NCBI RefSeq assembly: GCF_022179285.1
Contig: NZ_BPQO01000012.1
Location: 1 to 64,000 of the forward strand
Source: Methylobacterium hispanicum
GTDB taxonomy: Bacteria; Pseudomonadota; Alphaproteobacteria; Rhizobiales; Beijerinckiaceae
Direction: 5' to 3'
Length of the DNA: 64,000 bases
In this document: piece after piece, positions 8,142-18,946 of the stretch
Layout: each line of letters starts with the position of its first letter
How positions within the stretch are numbered: position 1 is the stretch's first letter
Made by a program: the position numbers and the translations under genes
Notes under the pieces: model-generated
Told to the model about the DNA's origin: nothing
What the model saw: only the letters and a program-made list of their open reading frames with translations
Databases searched by the model: none

Positions 8142-9857
8142 ATGAGTGAGGCTCCGGGGACTGTCAGGCAATTCGCGCATCCCGGCCGGGGCCGGGAGCG
8201 GGCGAGGCCGGTGCCGAAGGGGCGGCAGGTCGAGCCGCGCGCGAAGGTGGAGATCGAGGCGCTGCTCGGCGACCGCCCGCGCCAGCGCGACCTCCTGATC
8301 GAGCACCTGCACCTGATCCAGGACACCTACGGCCAGATCAGCGCCGCCCATCTGGCGGCTCTGGCCGACGAGATGCGCCTCGCCTTCGCGGAGGTGTTCG
8401 AGACCGCAACGTTCTACGCGCATTTCGACGTGGTGAAGGAGGGCGAGGCCGCCATCCCCCGGCTCACGGTTCGGGTCTGCGACAGCATCACCTGCGCGAT
8501 GTTCGGCGCCGAGAAGCTCCTGGAGACCCTGCAGGCGGAACTCGGCGGCGACGTGCGCGTCGTGCGCGCGCCCTGCGTCGGGCTCTGCGACCACGCGCCC
8601 GCCGTCGAGGTGGGGCACAACTTCCTGCACCGCGCCGACGTGGCGGCCGTGAAGGCGGCGGTGGAGGCGCAGGACACGCACGCCCACATCCCGGCCTACA
8701 CCGATTACGACGCCTACCGGGCCGAGGGCGGCTACGCCACGCTGGAGCGGATCCGCAGCGGGGCGCTCACGGTCGACGACGTGCTCGCGGTGCTCGACGA
8801 CGGCGGCCTGCGGGGGCTGGGCGGGGCGGGCTTCCCCACGGGCCGCAAGTGGCGCTCGGTGCGCGGCGAGCCGGGCCCGCGCCTGATGGCGGTGAACGGC
8901 GACGAGGGCGAGCCCGGCACGTTCAAGGACCAGCTCTACCTGAACACCGACCCGCACCGCTTCCTGGAAGGCATGCTGATCGGCGCCCACGTGGTCGAGG
9001 CCGCGGACGTCTACATCTACCTGCGCGACGAGTACCCGATCGCCCGGGAGATCCTGGCCCGCGAGATCGCCAAGCTGCCCGAGGGCGGCCCGCGCATCCA
9101 TCTGCGCCGCGGGGCCGGCGCCTATATCTGCGGCGAGGAATCCTCGCTCATCGAGTCGCTCGAGGGCAAGCGCGGGCTGCCGCGGCACAAGCCGCCCTTC
9201 CCGTTCCAGGTCGGCCTCTTCAACCGCCCGACGCTCATCAACAACGTCGAGACCCTGTTCTGGGTGCGCGATCTCCTCGAGCGCGGCGCCGGCTGGTGGA
9301 AGAGCCACGGCCGCAACGGCCGCGTGGGCCTGCGCTCCTACTCGGTGTCGGGGCGCGTGCGGCAGCCGGGCGTGAAGCTCGCGCCCGCCGGCCTCACCAT
9401 CCAGGAGCTGATCGACGAGTATTGCGGCGGCCTCAGCGAGGGCCACGCCTTCGCGGCCTACCTGCCGGGCGGCGCCTCGGGCGGCATCCTGCCCGCCTCG
9501 ATGAACGACATCCCGCTCGATTTCGGCACGCTCGAGAAGTACGGCTGCTTCATCGGCTCGGCCGCGGTCGTGGTGCTGTCGGACCAGGACGACGTGCGCG
9601 GCGCCGCGCTCAACCTGATGCGCTTCTTCGAGGACGAGAGCTGCGGGCAGTGCACGCCCTGCCGCTCCGGCACGCAGAAGGCCCGCATGCTGATGGAGAA
9701 CGGCGTCTGGGACACGGACCTCCTCGGCGAACTCGCGCAGTGCATGCGCGACGCCTCGATCTGCGGCCTGGGTCAGGCGGCCTCGAACCCGGTCAGCTCC
9801 GTGATCAAGTATTTCCCGGACCTCTTCCCGGCCCCGCGCGCGGTCGCGGCCGAATGA
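8142..9857 (+). CDS. fdh1B: NAD-dependent formate dehydrogenase, beta subunit (NuoE/NuoF fusion)
   Basis: 572 residues, the size of M. extorquens Fdh1B. Residues about 30-170 are NuoE-like, with four cysteines near 113, 118, 145 and 149 ('CDSITC' and 'CVGLC') for a 2Fe-2S cluster. Residues about 190-560 are NuoF-like: a Gly-rich FMN/NADH region ('GLGGAGFPTGRKW', 'VNGDEGEPGTFKDQ'), 'GAYICGEESSLIESLEGKRG', and Cys-Gly-Gln-Cys-Thr-Pro-Cys at 501-507 plus a later cysteine for a 4Fe-4S cluster. It takes electrons from the alpha subunit and reduces NAD+ in the cytoplasm. The alpha gene follows 55 bases downstream. This is the last step of methanol/formaldehyde oxidation in methylotrophs. Confidence 0.93.
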   Translation: MSEAPGTVRQFAHPGRGRERARPVPKGRQVEPRAKVEIEALLGDRPRQRDLLIEHLHLIQDTYGQISAAHLAALADEMRLAFAEVFETATFYAHFDVVKEGEAAIPRLTVRVCDSITCAMFGAEKLLETLQAELGGDVRVVRAPCVGLCDHAPAVEVGHNFLHRADVAAVKAAVEAQDTHAHIPAYTDYDAYRAEGGYATLERIRSGALTVDDVLAVLDDGGLRGLGGAGFPTGRKWRSVRGEPGPRLMAVNGDEGEPGTFKDQLYLNTDPHRFLEGMLIGAHVVEAADVYIYLRDEYPIAREILAREIAKLPEGGPRIHLRRGAGAYICGEESSLIESLEGKRGLPRHKPPFPFQVGLFNRPTLINNVETLFWVRDLLERGAGWWKSHGRNGRVGLRSYSVSGRVRQPGVKLAPAGLTIQELIDEYCGGLSEGHAFAAYLPGGASGGILPASMNDIPLDFGTLEKYGCFIGSAAVVVLSDQDDVRGAALNLMRFFEDESCGQCTPCRSGTQKARMLMENGVWDTDLLGELAQCMRDASICGLGQAASNPVSSVIKYFPDLFPAPRAVAAE

Positions 9858-9912
9858 CGATCGCGCGCCCGACCGAAAGCCCGACACAGACGCCCCAGAC
9901 TGGAGCGGACGC

Positions 9913-12885
9913 ATGAGCAACGCACCCGAAACGCACGGCGACAAGACCGAGCGGGCCGAGATCCGGGCCGCCGAGCCCCAGGACGCCGGTGGCCCCGCCC
10001 CCGGCGCGGGGCCTGCCGCAGCCAATAGCTACACGCAGGGCGTGAAGGCCGGCGGCCAGGCCGCGCCCGAGCCCACCGGCCTCTACGGCCTCGCGGAGCG
10101 CCCGAGCGCGCCCCCGACGATCCAGTTCGAGTTCGACGGCCGCCAAGTCGAGGCGCAGCCCGGCGAGACGATCTGGGCGGTCGCCAAGCGGCTCGGCACC
10201 CACATCCCGCATCTCTGCCACAAGCCCGAGCCCGGCTACCGGCCGGACGGCAATTGCCGCGCCTGCATGGTCGAGATCGAGGGCGAGCGGGTGCTCGCGG
10301 CCTCGTGCAAGCGCACGCCGGCGGTCGGCATGAAGGTGAAGTCCGCCACCGAGCGGGCCGAGAAGGCCCGCGCCATGGTGCTGGAACTCCTGGTCGCAGA
10401 CCAGCCGGAGCGGGCGACCTCGCACGACCCGGCCTCGCATTTCTGGATCCAGGCCGACCACGTCGAGATCACGGAGAGCCGCTTCCCGGCGGCCGAGCGC
10501 TGGACCGGCGACTTCAGCCACCCGGCCATGAGCGTCAACCTCGACGCCTGCATCCAGTGCAACCTCTGCGTCCGCGCCTGCCGCGAGGTCCAGGTCAACG
10601 ACGTGATCGGCATGGCCTACCGGGCGGCCGACGCGAAGGTCGTGTTCGATTTCGACGACCCGATGGGCGGCTCGACCTGCGTCGCCTGCGGCGAGTGCGT
10701 GCAGGCCTGCCCCACCGGCGCGCTGATGCCCTCGGCCTATCTCGACGCCGAGCACAACACCCGCACGGTCTATCCCGACCGCGAGGTCGCCTCGCTCTGC
10801 CCCTATTGCGGTGTCGGCTGCCAGATCTCCTACAAGGTCAAGGACGAGAAGATCGTCTACGCCGAGGGCCTGAACGGCCCGGCCAACCACAACCGCCTCT
10901 GCGTCAAGGGCCGCTTCGGCTTCGACTACGTCCACCACCCCCACCGGCTGACGAAGCCCCTCATCCGCCTCGACAACGTGGGCAAGGACGCCAACGATCA
11001 GGTCGATCCGGCCAATCCCTGGACCCATTTCCGCGAGGCCAGCTGGGAGGAGGCGCTCGACCGCGCCGCCGCCGGGCTCGTCCGGATCCGTGACACCAGC
11101 GGGCCGAAGGCGCTCGCGGGCTTCGGCTCGGCCAAGGGCTCGAACGAGGAGGCCTACCTCTTCCAGAAGCTGGTGCGGCTGGGCTTCGGCTCGAACAACG
11201 TCGATCACTGCACGCGCCTCTGCCACGCCTCGTCGGTGGCGGCCCTGATGGAGGGGCTGAACTCGGGCGCCGTCTCCGCGCCCTTCTCGGCCGCGCTCGA
11301 TGCCGAGGTGATCATCGTCATCGGCGCCAACCCGACCGTGAACCACCCCGTCGCCGCGACCTTCCTGAAGAACGCGGTGAAGCAGCGCGGCGCCAAGCTG
11401 ATCATCATGGATCCGCGGCGCCAGAGCCTGTCGCGGCACGCCTACAAGCACCTTGCCTTCCGCAACGGCACCGACGTGGCGATGCTCAACGCGATGCTCA
11501 ATGTCATCGTGGAGGAGAAGCTCTACGACGAGCAGTACATCGCCGGCTACACGGAGAACTTCGAGGCGCTGAAGGAGAAGATCGTCGATTTCACGCCGGA
11601 GAAGATGGCGCCGGTCTGCGGCATCGACGCGGAGACCCTGCGGGAGGTCGCACGCCTCTACGCCCGGGCCAAGTCCTCGATCATCTTCTGGGGCATGGGC
11701 GTCAGCCAGCACGTCCACGGCACCGACAATTCCCGCTGCCTGATCGCGCTCGCGCTGATCACCGGGCAGATCGGGCGTCCGGGCACGGGGCTGCACCCGC
11801 TGCGCGGCCAGAACAACGTGCAGGGCGCCTCCGACGCCGGCCTGATCCCGATGGTCTACCCGGACTACCAGTCCGTCGAGAAGGCGGCGGTGCGCGAGCT
11901 CTTCGAGGAGTTCTGGGGCCAGTCCCTCGATCCGCAGCGGGGCCTGACCGTCGTCGAGATCATGCGGGCGATCCACGCGGGCGAGATCCGCGGCATGTTC
12001 GTCGAGGGCGAGAACCCGGCGATGTCCGATCCCGACCTCAACCATGCCCGGCACGCGCTCGCGATGCTCGACCATCTCGTGGTGCAGGACCTCTTCCTCA
12101 CCGAGACGGCCTTCCACGCCGACGTGGTGCTGCCGGCCTCGGCCTTCGCCGAGAAGGCGGGCAGCTTCACCAACACGGACCGGCGCGTGCAGATCGCCCA
12201 GCCCGTCGTCAGCCCGCCCGGCGACGCGCGCCAGGACTGGTGGATCATCCAGGAGCTGGCCCGGCGCATGGGCCTGCCGTGGAGCTACGGGGGGCCTGCC
12301 GACATCTTCGCCGAGATGGCGCAGGTGATGCCCTCGCTGAACAACATCACCTGGGAGCGGCTGGAGCGCGAGGGGGCGGTGACCTACCCGGTCGATGCGC
12401 CCGACCAGCCCGGCAACGAGATCATCTTCTACGCCGGCTTCCCGACCGAGAGCGGCCGCGCCAAGATCGTGCCGGCCGCCATCGTGCCGCCGGACGAGGT
12501 GCCGGACGCGGAGTTCCCGATGGTGCTCTCGACGGGGCGCGTGCTGGAACACTGGCACACCGGCTCGATGACCCGCCGGGCGGGCGTGCTCGACGCGCTC
12601 GAACCGGAGGCCGTGGCCTTCATGGCGCCCAAGGAGCTCTACCGGCTCGGCCTGGAGCCGGGAGACACGATGCGGCTCGAGACGCGCCGCGGCGCCGTCG
12701 AGCTGAAGGTGCGCTCCGACCGCGACGTGCCGGAGGGCATGATCTTCATGCCCTTCTGCTACGCCGAGGCCGCGGCCAACCTGCTGACCAACCCGGCGCT
12801 CGACCCGATGGGCAAGATCCCGGAGTTCAAGTTCTGCGCCGCGCGGGTGACGCCCCTCCACGCGATGCCCGTCGCCGCGGAGTGA
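9913..12885 (+). CDS. fdh1A: NAD-dependent formate dehydrogenase, alpha subunit (W/Mo-bis-PGD)
   Basis: 990 residues. The N-terminal ~75 residues are a low-complexity Ala/Pro/Glu linker. Then come a 2Fe-2S domain ('DGNCRACMVEIEGERVLAASC'), a His-x3-Cys-free linker, a two-cluster ferredoxin domain ('CIQCNLCVRAC' and 'CVACGECVQAC'), and the molybdopterin-oxidoreductase core with Cys-x2-Cys-x3-Cys at 296, 299 and 303. The catalytic ligand aligned with Sec140 of E. coli FdhF is Cys437 ('TRLCHASSV'), so no selenocysteine is used. Close similarity to M. extorquens Fdh1A suggests tungsten, but the metal cannot be read from sequence. It oxidises formate to CO2 with Fdh1B. Confidence 0.93.
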   Translation: MSNAPETHGDKTERAEIRAAEPQDAGGPAPGAGPAAANSYTQGVKAGGQAAPEPTGLYGLAERPSAPPTIQFEFDGRQVEAQPGETIWAVAKRLGTHIPHLCHKPEPGYRPDGNCRACMVEIEGERVLAASCKRTPAVGMKVKSATERAEKARAMVLELLVADQPERATSHDPASHFWIQADHVEITESRFPAAERWTGDFSHPAMSVNLDACIQCNLCVRACREVQVNDVIGMAYRAADAKVVFDFDDPMGGSTCVACGECVQACPTGALMPSAYLDAEHNTRTVYPDREVASLCPYCGVGCQISYKVKDEKIVYAEGLNGPANHNRLCVKGRFGFDYVHHPHRLTKPLIRLDNVGKDANDQVDPANPWTHFREASWEEALDRAAAGLVRIRDTSGPKALAGFGSAKGSNEEAYLFQKLVRLGFGSNNVDHCTRLCHASSVAALMEGLNSGAVSAPFSAALDAEVIIVIGANPTVNHPVAATFLKNAVKQRGAKLIIMDPRRQSLSRHAYKHLAFRNGTDVAMLNAMLNVIVEEKLYDEQYIAGYTENFEALKEKIVDFTPEKMAPVCGIDAETLREVARLYARAKSSIIFWGMGVSQHVHGTDNSRCLIALALITGQIGRPGTGLHPLRGQNNVQGASDAGLIPMVYPDYQSVEKAAVRELFEEFWGQSLDPQRGLTVVEIMRAIHAGEIRGMFVEGENPAMSDPDLNHARHALAMLDHLVVQDLFLTETAFHADVVLPASAFAEKAGSFTNTDRRVQIAQPVVSPPGDARQDWWIIQELARRMGLPWSYGGPADIFAEMAQVMPSLNNITWERLEREGAVTYPVDAPDQPGNEIIFYAGFPTESGRAKIVPAAIVPPDEVPDAEFPMVLSTGRVLEHWHTGSMTRRAGVLDALEPEAVAFMAPKELYRLGLEPGDTMRLETRRGAVELKVRSDRDVPEGMIFMPFCYAEAAANLLTNPALDPMGKIPEFKFCAARVTPLHAMPVAAE

Positions 12886-12911
12886 ACGCCGGCCGGCCCC
12901 GAGCCTCCGCG

Positions 12912-12939
12912 CCGGCGGCACGTCCCGACGTGCCGCCGG
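12912..12939 (+). terminator. strong hairpin after formate dehydrogenase
   Basis: A perfect 12-bp stem (CCGGCGGCACGT / ACGTGCCGCCGG) with a CCCG tetraloop, 27 bases after the fdh1A stop. There is no T-tract, so it may end transcription with Rho or protect the 3' end. Confidence 0.6.
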
Positions 12940-13066
12940 ATCCCGGCCGCGTTCCGGCCCCGCACGCTTCCGGAGCCGATCCACGCGATCTTCACCAGGG
13001 TTAAGGAGGGGCGGACGCGCCGGGCCTAAAGCATGATCCAGGCCTCTGTTACGGGGAGGGATCGCC

Positions 13067-13384
13067 ATGCACGGGCACGCTGCGGACGTCGATGGTGAGA
13101 CCGCTTGGCTGGTGCAGCAGCTCGCCCAGGAGGGACCGGAACGCCGTGATGCGGCGACGGTCCTGACGATCGAGAAGCTGCGCCGCCTGGAGGATCTGGC
13201 CCGCAACGCCGGAACCAGCCGGCAGGCGTTCCAGAAGATCGTCTCGGCACGCCGGGTCCTCGGCGATCACGCCGAGCTGGGCCCGACACCGGACTTCGCG
13301 TGGGATGCGGATCAGGACCTGTTCGGTCCGTCCTCGGACGCGCTGCCGCCCGTGCCGGGGTACGACGCGCAGAACATCCGGTGA
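13067..13384 (+). CDS. hypothetical cytoplasmic protein
   Basis: 105 residues, with a good ribosome site GGGGAGGG ahead of the ATG. Residues about 12-70 are helical and charged, containing 'VLTIEKLRRLEDLARNAGTS' and 'QAFQKIVSARRVLGDHAELG', which faintly recalls a helix-turn-helix arrangement. The C-terminus (about 75-105) is acidic and Pro-rich and looks disordered. No family recognised. It is flanked by hairpins on both sides and is therefore a single-gene unit, separate from fdh and from the metal-efflux operon. Confidence 0.6.
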   Translation: MHGHAADVDGETAWLVQQLAQEGPERRDAATVLTIEKLRRLEDLARNAGTSRQAFQKIVSARRVLGDHAELGPTPDFAWDADQDLFGPSSDALPPVPGYDAQNIR

Positions 13385-13391
13385 GACCGGG

Positions 13392-13417
13392 CCTGCCGGC
13401 CCTAGCTGGCCGGCAGG
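13392..13417 (+). terminator. hairpin terminator-like repeat
   Basis: A perfect 10-bp inverted repeat (CCTGCCGGCC / GGCCGGCAGG) with a 6-base loop, eight bases after the stop of the 105-residue gene. It has no T-run. Confidence 0.55.
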
Positions 13418-13493
13418 TGTCGATCCGTGCGTGTCGATCGGCACCAGAAACCGCGTGGCCGCACAGCCCGCGTCGTGCTAAGCGTGCGGCGTC

Positions 13494-13880
13494 ATGTCGG
13501 CCACCCGCTCCCTCTGGCGCTCGCTTCTCACGGTCCTCCTGGCCGTGTCGCTCGTCGCCGTCTCGGTGCTGGGTGCCGGACATGCGCATGCCGGGGCGCG
13601 GCATGGCGGCGTCCTGCAGCATGCCGCGGCGGTTCACCCGGACGCGGCGGGCCCGGAACGCACCCTCGGCCTGTCGGGCTGCGCCGAGCTTGCCGGCGAC
13701 GAGACGCCGACGAGCCCCTGCGGCCTGAACTGCTGCTGCCACGCGACCTTCCTGCGCCGGGACTTCCCGGCCGTGGCGGTCGGCTGGAGGCCCGGTCGGA
13801 TGCTGGCCGGCATCCACGAGGTCTTGTTCGACAGCCTCGCCCCCGAAAGCCTTCCCGAGCCCCCTCGAACCTTCGCCTGA
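13494..13880 (+). CDS. secreted Cys/His-rich protein, first gene of metal-efflux operon
   Basis: 128 residues. Residues 1-33 form a signal peptide (Leu/Val core, then Ala-His-Ala). The mature chain has several histidines ('AGARHGGVLQHAAAVH') and a tight cysteine group Cys-Gly-Leu-Asn-Cys-Cys-Cys-His, typical of metal-responsive periplasmic proteins that precede CzcCBA/CusCBA genes. It lies 82 bases before the adaptor gene in the same direction. A role in metal binding or sensing is inferred from composition and position; no named family is claimed. Confidence 0.6.
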   Translation: MSATRSLWRSLLTVLLAVSLVAVSVLGAGHAHAGARHGGVLQHAAAVHPDAAGPERTLGLSGCAELAGDETPTSPCGLNCCCHATFLRRDFPAVAVGWRPGRMLAGIHEVLFDSLAPESLPEPPRTFA

Positions 13881-13962
13881 GGTCCGCGCATCGATGCGCG
13901 TCCTGAGCGGCGGCCCCTGAGGGCTGCCGCCAGCCTCCCTGTCGCGAAGGCTCGGTTTCCCC

Positions 13963-15681
13963 ATGCGTGTCCTCTCCGCCGCCGCCCTGCGGACGGCTGT
14001 CCTGGCTCTCGGCCTCTGCGCCGCTGCGCCGCCGACGTCCCGTGCCCACGAGGGACACGATCACGGCAGCGAGGCGCAGGCGCCGCCGACGGCGACCGCA
14101 CCGCGCGGCTCATCGAGCACGGAGGCGCTCGAGCTGGTCGCCATCGCCCGCGACGGTCGTCTGTCCGTGTTCCTCGACCGCGCGGGCACCAACGAACCGG
14201 TGACGGACGCCGTCGTGCAGGCCGAGACGCCGGAGGGCTCCGTCCCGGTCTTGCCGATGCCCGACGGCAGCTACGGGCTCGATGCCCATTGGAGCCAGCA
14301 TCCCGGCGCCTACGAGGTGCTGTTCACGGTGACGGCATCGGGCACGACCGACATGTTCCCCGTCTCGCTCACCGTTCCGGAGGCGCCGCCGGCACCGGAG
14401 GCGGCGGGTGCCTCGGCCTGGGCGGCCGGCCTCGCCGCGGCCCACGATTTCCAGCGCCACCTGAAGGAGGCGGATCCCTTGCCGCTCGCCGTCGGCGGCC
14501 TCGGCTTCCTCCTGGGCAGCGCGGTCACGCTGCTGATGCGGGGCCGCCGCTACCTGCCGGCCACCGCCCTGGTCGTGCTCGTCGTCGCCCTCGCCTTCGC
14601 GCCCCGGGCCTTCGCGCACGAGGGCCACGGCGAAGGCGGGTCCGCGCCCCCCCTCGCGCCGATGGCCGCGCCCTCCGCCCAGGACCTCGCGCGACGCCAG
14701 CCGGACGGCTCGGTCTTCGTGCCCAAGCCCACCCAGCGCGTCCTCGCGGTCCGGACCGTGGTGACCGCCTCCGACACCCTGCGACGCACGGTCGAGCTGC
14801 CCGGCCGCATCGTCCCCGATCCGAGCGCCAGCGGCGTCGTACAATCCTCGGTCGGCGGCCGCCTCTCGCCGCCGGAATCCGGGATCTTCCCGCGCCTGGG
14901 CGCGCGGGTGCGCAAGGGCGAGGTGCTCGCCTACGTGACGCCCCCGGTGCAGGCGGTGGACGTCTCCGACATGCGCCAGCGGCAGGGGGAACTCGACCAG
15001 CAGATCGTGATCACCGAGCGGCGGGTCGAGCGCTACCGCAAGCTCGCGCCGGGCGGCGCCGTCTCGCAGGTCCAGCTGGAGGATGCCCAGGCCGAACTCA
15101 AGGGCCTGCACGACCGCCGCGCGGCCCTCGACAACATCCGCCAGCAGCCCGAGGCGCTGAGAGCGCCGGTCGACGGGGTCGTCGCGGAGGCGAGCGCGGT
15201 GGCCGGCCAGATGGCGAGCCCCGGCGTGCAGGTCTTCCAGATCGTCGATCCGAGCCGGCTCTGGGTCGAGGCGCTGAGCTTCGACGCGCTGGCGGGCGGG
15301 CAGGACGCGACGGCGCGCCTGGCGGACGGCCGGATGCTGCGCCTGGCCTACATGGGCGCCGGCCTCGCCGACAGGAGCCAAGCGGTGCCGATGCACTTCG
15401 CGGTGGAGGGCGCGCCGCCCGAACTGCGCACCGGCCAGTTCGTCACCGTGCTGGCCGCGACGGACGCCCAGCAGGCGGGGTTGGCGCTGCCGCGCATGAG
15501 CGTGGTGCGCGGCGGCAACGGCCAGAGCATCGTGTACGAGCACGTCGCGCCCGAGCGCTTCCAGCCGCGCGAGGTGCGGGTCGAGCCCCTCGACGCGGGC
15601 AACGTCCTGGTCGTGTCCGGGCTGGCCCCGGGGAAGCGGATCGTGACCCAGGGCGCCGAACTCCTCAACCAGGTCCGCTGA
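13963..15681 (+). CDS. HME-RND efflux periplasmic adaptor with extra N-terminal domain
   Basis: 572 residues; ordinary CzcB/CusB adaptors are about 400. The C-terminal part (about 250-572) is a standard membrane-fusion protein: '[22 protein letters not shown]', a coiled-coil hairpin, a lipoyl-like '[20 protein letters not shown]' and a beta-barrel '[12 protein letters not shown]'. Residues 1-240 are extra: a signal peptide, a His-rich 'HEGHDHG', an Ig-like segment, a transmembrane helix (about 170-190), a second signal-like hydrophobic segment and another 'AHEGHGEGG'. It looks like a separate metal-binding exported protein fused to the adaptor. It couples the inner-membrane pump to an outer-membrane channel, and no channel gene (CzcC/TolC) is seen here. 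Confidence 0.85.
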   Translation: MRVLSAAALRTAVLALGLCAAAPPTSRAHEGHDHGSEAQAPPTATAPRGSSSTEALELVAIARDGRLSVFLDRAGTNEPVTDAVVQAETPEGSVPVLPMPDGSYGLDAHWSQHPGAYEVLFTVTASGTTDMFPVSLTVPEAPPAPEAAGASAWAAGLAAAHDFQRHLKEADPLPLAVGGLGFLLGSAVTLLMRGRRYLPATALVVLVVALAFAPRAFAHEGHGEGGSAPPLAPMAAPSAQDLARRQPDGSVFVPKPTQRVLAVRTVVTASDTLRRTVELPGRIVPDPSASGVVQSSVGGRLSPPESGIFPRLGARVRKGEVLAYVTPPVQAVDVSDMRQRQGELDQQIVITERRVERYRKLAPGGAVSQVQLEDAQAELKGLHDRRAALDNIRQQPEALRAPVDGVVAEASAVAGQMASPGVQVFQIVDPSRLWVEALSFDALAGGQDATARLADGRMLRLAYMGAGLADRSQAVPMHFAVEGAPPELRTGQFVTVLAATDAQQAGLALPRMSVVRGGNGQSIVYEHVAPERFQPREVRVEPLDAGNVLVVSGLAPGKRIVTQGAELLNQVR

Positions 15682-15694
15682 GGAGACGCGCCCG

Positions 15695-18600
15695 ATGTTC
15701 ACGCTCCTCGTCGCGCAGTCCCTGCGCAACCGCCTGCTCGTCCTGGCGCTCGCGGCGGTGCTCGTCCTCTACGGCGGCTTCGTCGTCACGAAGCTGCCGG
15801 TGGACGTCTTCCCCGACCTCAACCGGCCGACCGTCACCATCATGACCGAGGCCGAGGGGCTGGCGCCCCAGGAGGTCGAGCAGCTCGTCAGCTTTCCCGT
15901 CGAGACGCAGATGAACGGGCTGCCCGGCGTCGCCCGCGTCCGCTCGGTCTCGGGCGTCGGGCTCTCGGTGATCTATGTCGAGTTCGACTGGGGCACCGAC
16001 ATCTACCGCAACCGCCAGCAGGTCTCCGAGCGGCTGGCGATGGTGCGGCCGCAGCTGCCCCCCACCGTGAACCCGATGATGGGCCCGGTCTCCTCGATCA
16101 TGGGCCAGATCGTGATGGTGGCGCTCTCCGGCGGCTCGGTCTCGCCGATGCAGCTGCGGGAACTCGCCGACTTCACCATCCGCCCGCGCCTGCTCTCGAT
16201 CCCCGGCGTCGCCCAGGTGATCCCGATGGGCGGCGAGGTGCGCCAGTTCCGCGTGGCGCCCCAGCCCACGGCGCTGCGGGCGCTGGGCGTCACCCACGCC
16301 CAGCTGGAGACGGCGCTCGCGCAGTTCGGCACCAACACGGGCGGCGGCTTCACCGACCAGTACGCCCGCGAGTACCTGATCCGGAACATCGGCCGGACCA
16401 TGGACCTCGACGACCTGCGCACCCTGGTTGTGGCCAACGTCCAGGGCCGGCCGATCTACCTGCGGCAGGTCGCCGAGGTCTCGTTCGCGGCCCGGGTGAA
16501 GCGGGGCGATGCGGGCTACATGGGCGCGCCCGCGGTGGTCGTCTCGGTGGAGAAGCAGCCGGGCGTCGACACGGTCCGGCTCACCCGTCAGGTCGAGGCG
16601 GCGCTCGCGGAGATCACCGCCGGCCTGAACGCCTGCGGCGCCGGGAAGACGCCGGAGCGCGGGGGCCCGTCCCGGACGGAGGCCGCGGGCGAGGCCTGCG
16701 CCTTCAAGGGGGTGCGCGCCGACCAGCTCATCTTCCGGCAGGCCAACTTCATCGAGACCTCGATCCGCAACGTCGAGACCGTGCTGATGGAGGCGGTCGC
16801 CGTCGTCGCCGTGGTACTGTTCGCCTTCCTGCTGAACGTGCGCACCACCGCGATCTCGCTGACTGCGATTCCCGTCTCGATCCTGGCCACCGCGATCGTG
16901 TTCCACGCGGCCGGGCTGTCCATCAACACGATGACGCTCGGCGGCCTCGCGATCGCCATCGGCGAGCTCGTCGACGACGCGGTCGTCGATGTCGAGAACA
17001 TCTTCCGCCGCCTCGGCGAGAACCGGCGGGCCGGCAATACGCGCTCGGTCTTCGAGGTCGTGGTCTCGGCCTCGAACGAGGTGCGCTCCGGCATCGTCTA
17101 CGCCACGATGGTGATCGTGCTCGTCTTCGTGCCGCTCTTCGCCCTCTCCGGCATCGAGGGCCGGCTCTTCGCGCCGCTCGGGCAGGCCTACATCGTCTCG
17201 ATCCTGGCAAGCCTCCTCGTCTCGATCACCCTGACGCCGGTGCTGGCCTACTACCTGCTGCCGGGCCTGAAGCGCCTGGAGGAGCACGAGAGCGGGCTGG
17301 TGCGCGTCCTCAAGCGCGGCAACGCCGCGCTGCTGCGCGCCCTGCTCGGGCATGCCCGCCCGGTGATGGTCGCGGCGGCCCTCGCGGTGGCGGGCGCGGG
17401 CTTGGCCGCGGCCTTCCTGCCGCGCACCTTCCTGCCGCCGTTCAACGAGGGCTCGTTCACGGTCAACATGAGCTTCAACCCCGGCATCTCGCTCGCCGAG
17501 AGCAACCGGATCGGCCTCGTGGCCGAGCGCCTGCTCCTCGACATGCCGGACGTGCGCTCCATCGGCCGCCGCACCGGGCGGGCCGAACTCGACGAGCACG
17601 CGGAAGGCGTGCACGCCTCCGACCTGGAGATCGACCTGAAGCCCGGGGCCCGGCCCAAGCGCGAGCTCGTGGCCGACATCCGCGGCCGCCTCGCGGTGCT
17701 GCCGGTCAGCGTGAACGTCGGCCAGCCGATCTCGCACCGGCTCGACCACATGCTGTCGGGCGTGCGCGCCGAGATCGCGCTCAAGATCTTCGGCGAGGAT
17801 CTCGACACCCTGCGGGGGCTGGCCGAGGACATCCGGCGGCGCGTGGCCGACATCCCGGGCATCGCCGACCTGCAGGTCGAGAAGCAGGTGCTGATCCCGC
17901 AACTCGAGATCCGCGTCGACTACGCCCGGGCCGCCCTCTACGGGGTGCAGCCGGCGGCCCTGGTGGAGCAGCTGAGCCGCCTCTCGAACGGCCAGGTCGT
18001 CTCGCGCGTGGTCGACGGCTACCGCCGCTTCGCCGTGGTGATGCGGCTGTCCGACACGATGCGCACCACCCAGCGCCTCGGCGACATGCTGGTCGAGACG
18101 CCCTCGGGCTGGGTGCCGGCGCGCCAGATCGCCGACATCCGCGAGACCGACGGGCCGAACCAGATCCTGCGCGAGAACGCCCGCCGCCGCATCGTGGTCC
18201 AGGCCAACACGCAGGCCGGCGCCGACATGGGCCGGATCGTCCAGGCCATCCGGGAGAGGGTCGCCGCGACGCACCTGCCCGACGGCTACGCCACCAGTCT
18301 GGAGGGCTCGTTCCAGGCGCAGGCCGAGGCGAGCCGGACCATCGGCCTGCTCTCGCTCCTCTCGCTCGCGCTGGTCTTCGCGCTGCTCTACAGCCGCTAC
18401 CGTTCCGTCGTGTTCACGCTGATCATCCTCGGCAGCATCCCGCTGGCGCTGATCGGCTCGGTGGCGGCCCTGTGGCTCGCCGGGCAGCCGCTCTCGGTCG
18501 CCTCGATGATCGGCTTCATCACGCTGACGGGCATCGCCACGCGCAACGGCATCCTCAAGATCAGCCACTACCTGAACCTCGCGATCCACGAGGGCATGCC

Positions 18601-18913
18601 GTTCGGGCGCGACCTCGTGATCCGCGGCAGCCTGGAGCGGCTGGCGCCGGTGCTGATGACGGCGCTCTCGGCCGGCATCGCCCTGGTGCCGCTGCTGGTC
18701 GGCGCGGACGCGCCCGGCAAGGAGATCCTGCACCCGGTGGCGGTGACGATCTTCGGCGGCCTGATCAGCGCCACGCTCCTCGACACGGTCCTGACGCCGG
18801 TCCTCTTCCTGACCTTCGGCCGCGGGCCGCTCGAGCGGCTGCGGGCGGAGGCCCGGCGCCGGCCGGAGGCCTCGCCCGACGCCCCGAGATCCACCCCGGC
18901 CGAGGCGTTCTGA
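15695..18913 (+). CDS. CzcA/CusA-family heavy-metal RND pump
   Basis: 1072 residues, the usual size, starting 13 bases after the adaptor stop. It has the RND layout: one span near the N-terminus, a large periplasmic loop, six spans, a second loop and five more spans. The HME-RND signature in TM4 is present ('[17 protein letters not shown]'), with the acidic residues needed for proton coupling. A Cys-containing loop (about 310-335) has two extra cysteines. The exact metal (Co/Zn/Cd versus Cu/Ag) is not decided by what I can see. It is driven by proton motive force and works with the adaptor just upstream. Confidence 0.9.
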   Translation: MFTLLVAQSLRNRLLVLALAAVLVLYGGFVVTKLPVDVFPDLNRPTVTIMTEAEGLAPQEVEQLVSFPVETQMNGLPGVARVRSVSGVGLSVIYVEFDWGTDIYRNRQQVSERLAMVRPQLPPTVNPMMGPVSSIMGQIVMVALSGGSVSPMQLRELADFTIRPRLLSIPGVAQVIPMGGEVRQFRVAPQPTALRALGVTHAQLETALAQFGTNTGGGFTDQYAREYLIRNIGRTMDLDDLRTLVVANVQGRPIYLRQVAEVSFAARVKRGDAGYMGAPAVVVSVEKQPGVDTVRLTRQVEAALAEITAGLNACGAGKTPERGGPSRTEAAGEACAFKGVRADQLIFRQANFIETSIRNVETVLMEAVAVVAVVLFAFLLNVRTTAISLTAIPVSILATAIVFHAAGLSINTMTLGGLAIAIGELVDDAVVDVENIFRRLGENRRAGNTRSVFEVVVSASNEVRSGIVYATMVIVLVFVPLFALSGIEGRLFAPLGQAYIVSILASLLVSITLTPVLAYYLLPGLKRLEEHESGLVRVLKRGNAALLRALLGHARPVMVAAALAVAGAGLAAAFLPRTFLPPFNEGSFTVNMSFNPGISLAESNRIGLVAERLLLDMPDVRSIGRRTGRAELDEHAEGVHASDLEIDLKPGARPKRELVADIRGRLAVLPVSVNVGQPISHRLDHMLSGVRAEIALKIFGEDLDTLRGLAEDIRRRVADIPGIADLQVEKQVLIPQLEIRVDYARAALYGVQPAALVEQLSRLSNGQVVSRVVDGYRRFAVVMRLSDTMRTTQRLGDMLVETPSGWVPARQIADIRETDGPNQILRENARRRIVVQANTQAGADMGRIVQAIRERVAATHLPDGYATSLEGSFQAQAEASRTIGLLSLLSLALVFALLYSRYRSVVFTLIILGSIPLALIGSVAALWLAGQPLSVASMIGFITLTGIATRNGILKISHYLNLAIHEGMPFGRDLVIRGSLERLAPVLMTALSAGIALVPLLVGADAPGKEILHPVAVTIFGGLISATLLDTVLTPVLFLTFGRGPLERLRAEARRRPEASPDAPRSTPAEAF

Positions 18914-18946
18914 GGCCGCCCTCACCCACCCAGAAGGGACATCACC

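Noticed and set aside
9913..12885. Selenocysteine in formate dehydrogenase alpha
   Set aside because: The aligned position is Cys437 (TGC), with no in-frame TGA, so the enzyme is a cysteine type.
9805..13206. 1133-codon minus-strand open frame opposite fdh1A
   Set aside because: Long antisense frames are expected opposite high-GC genes; its composition (Arg, Gly, His, Asp-rich, no domain) is the shadow of the real plus-strand gene.
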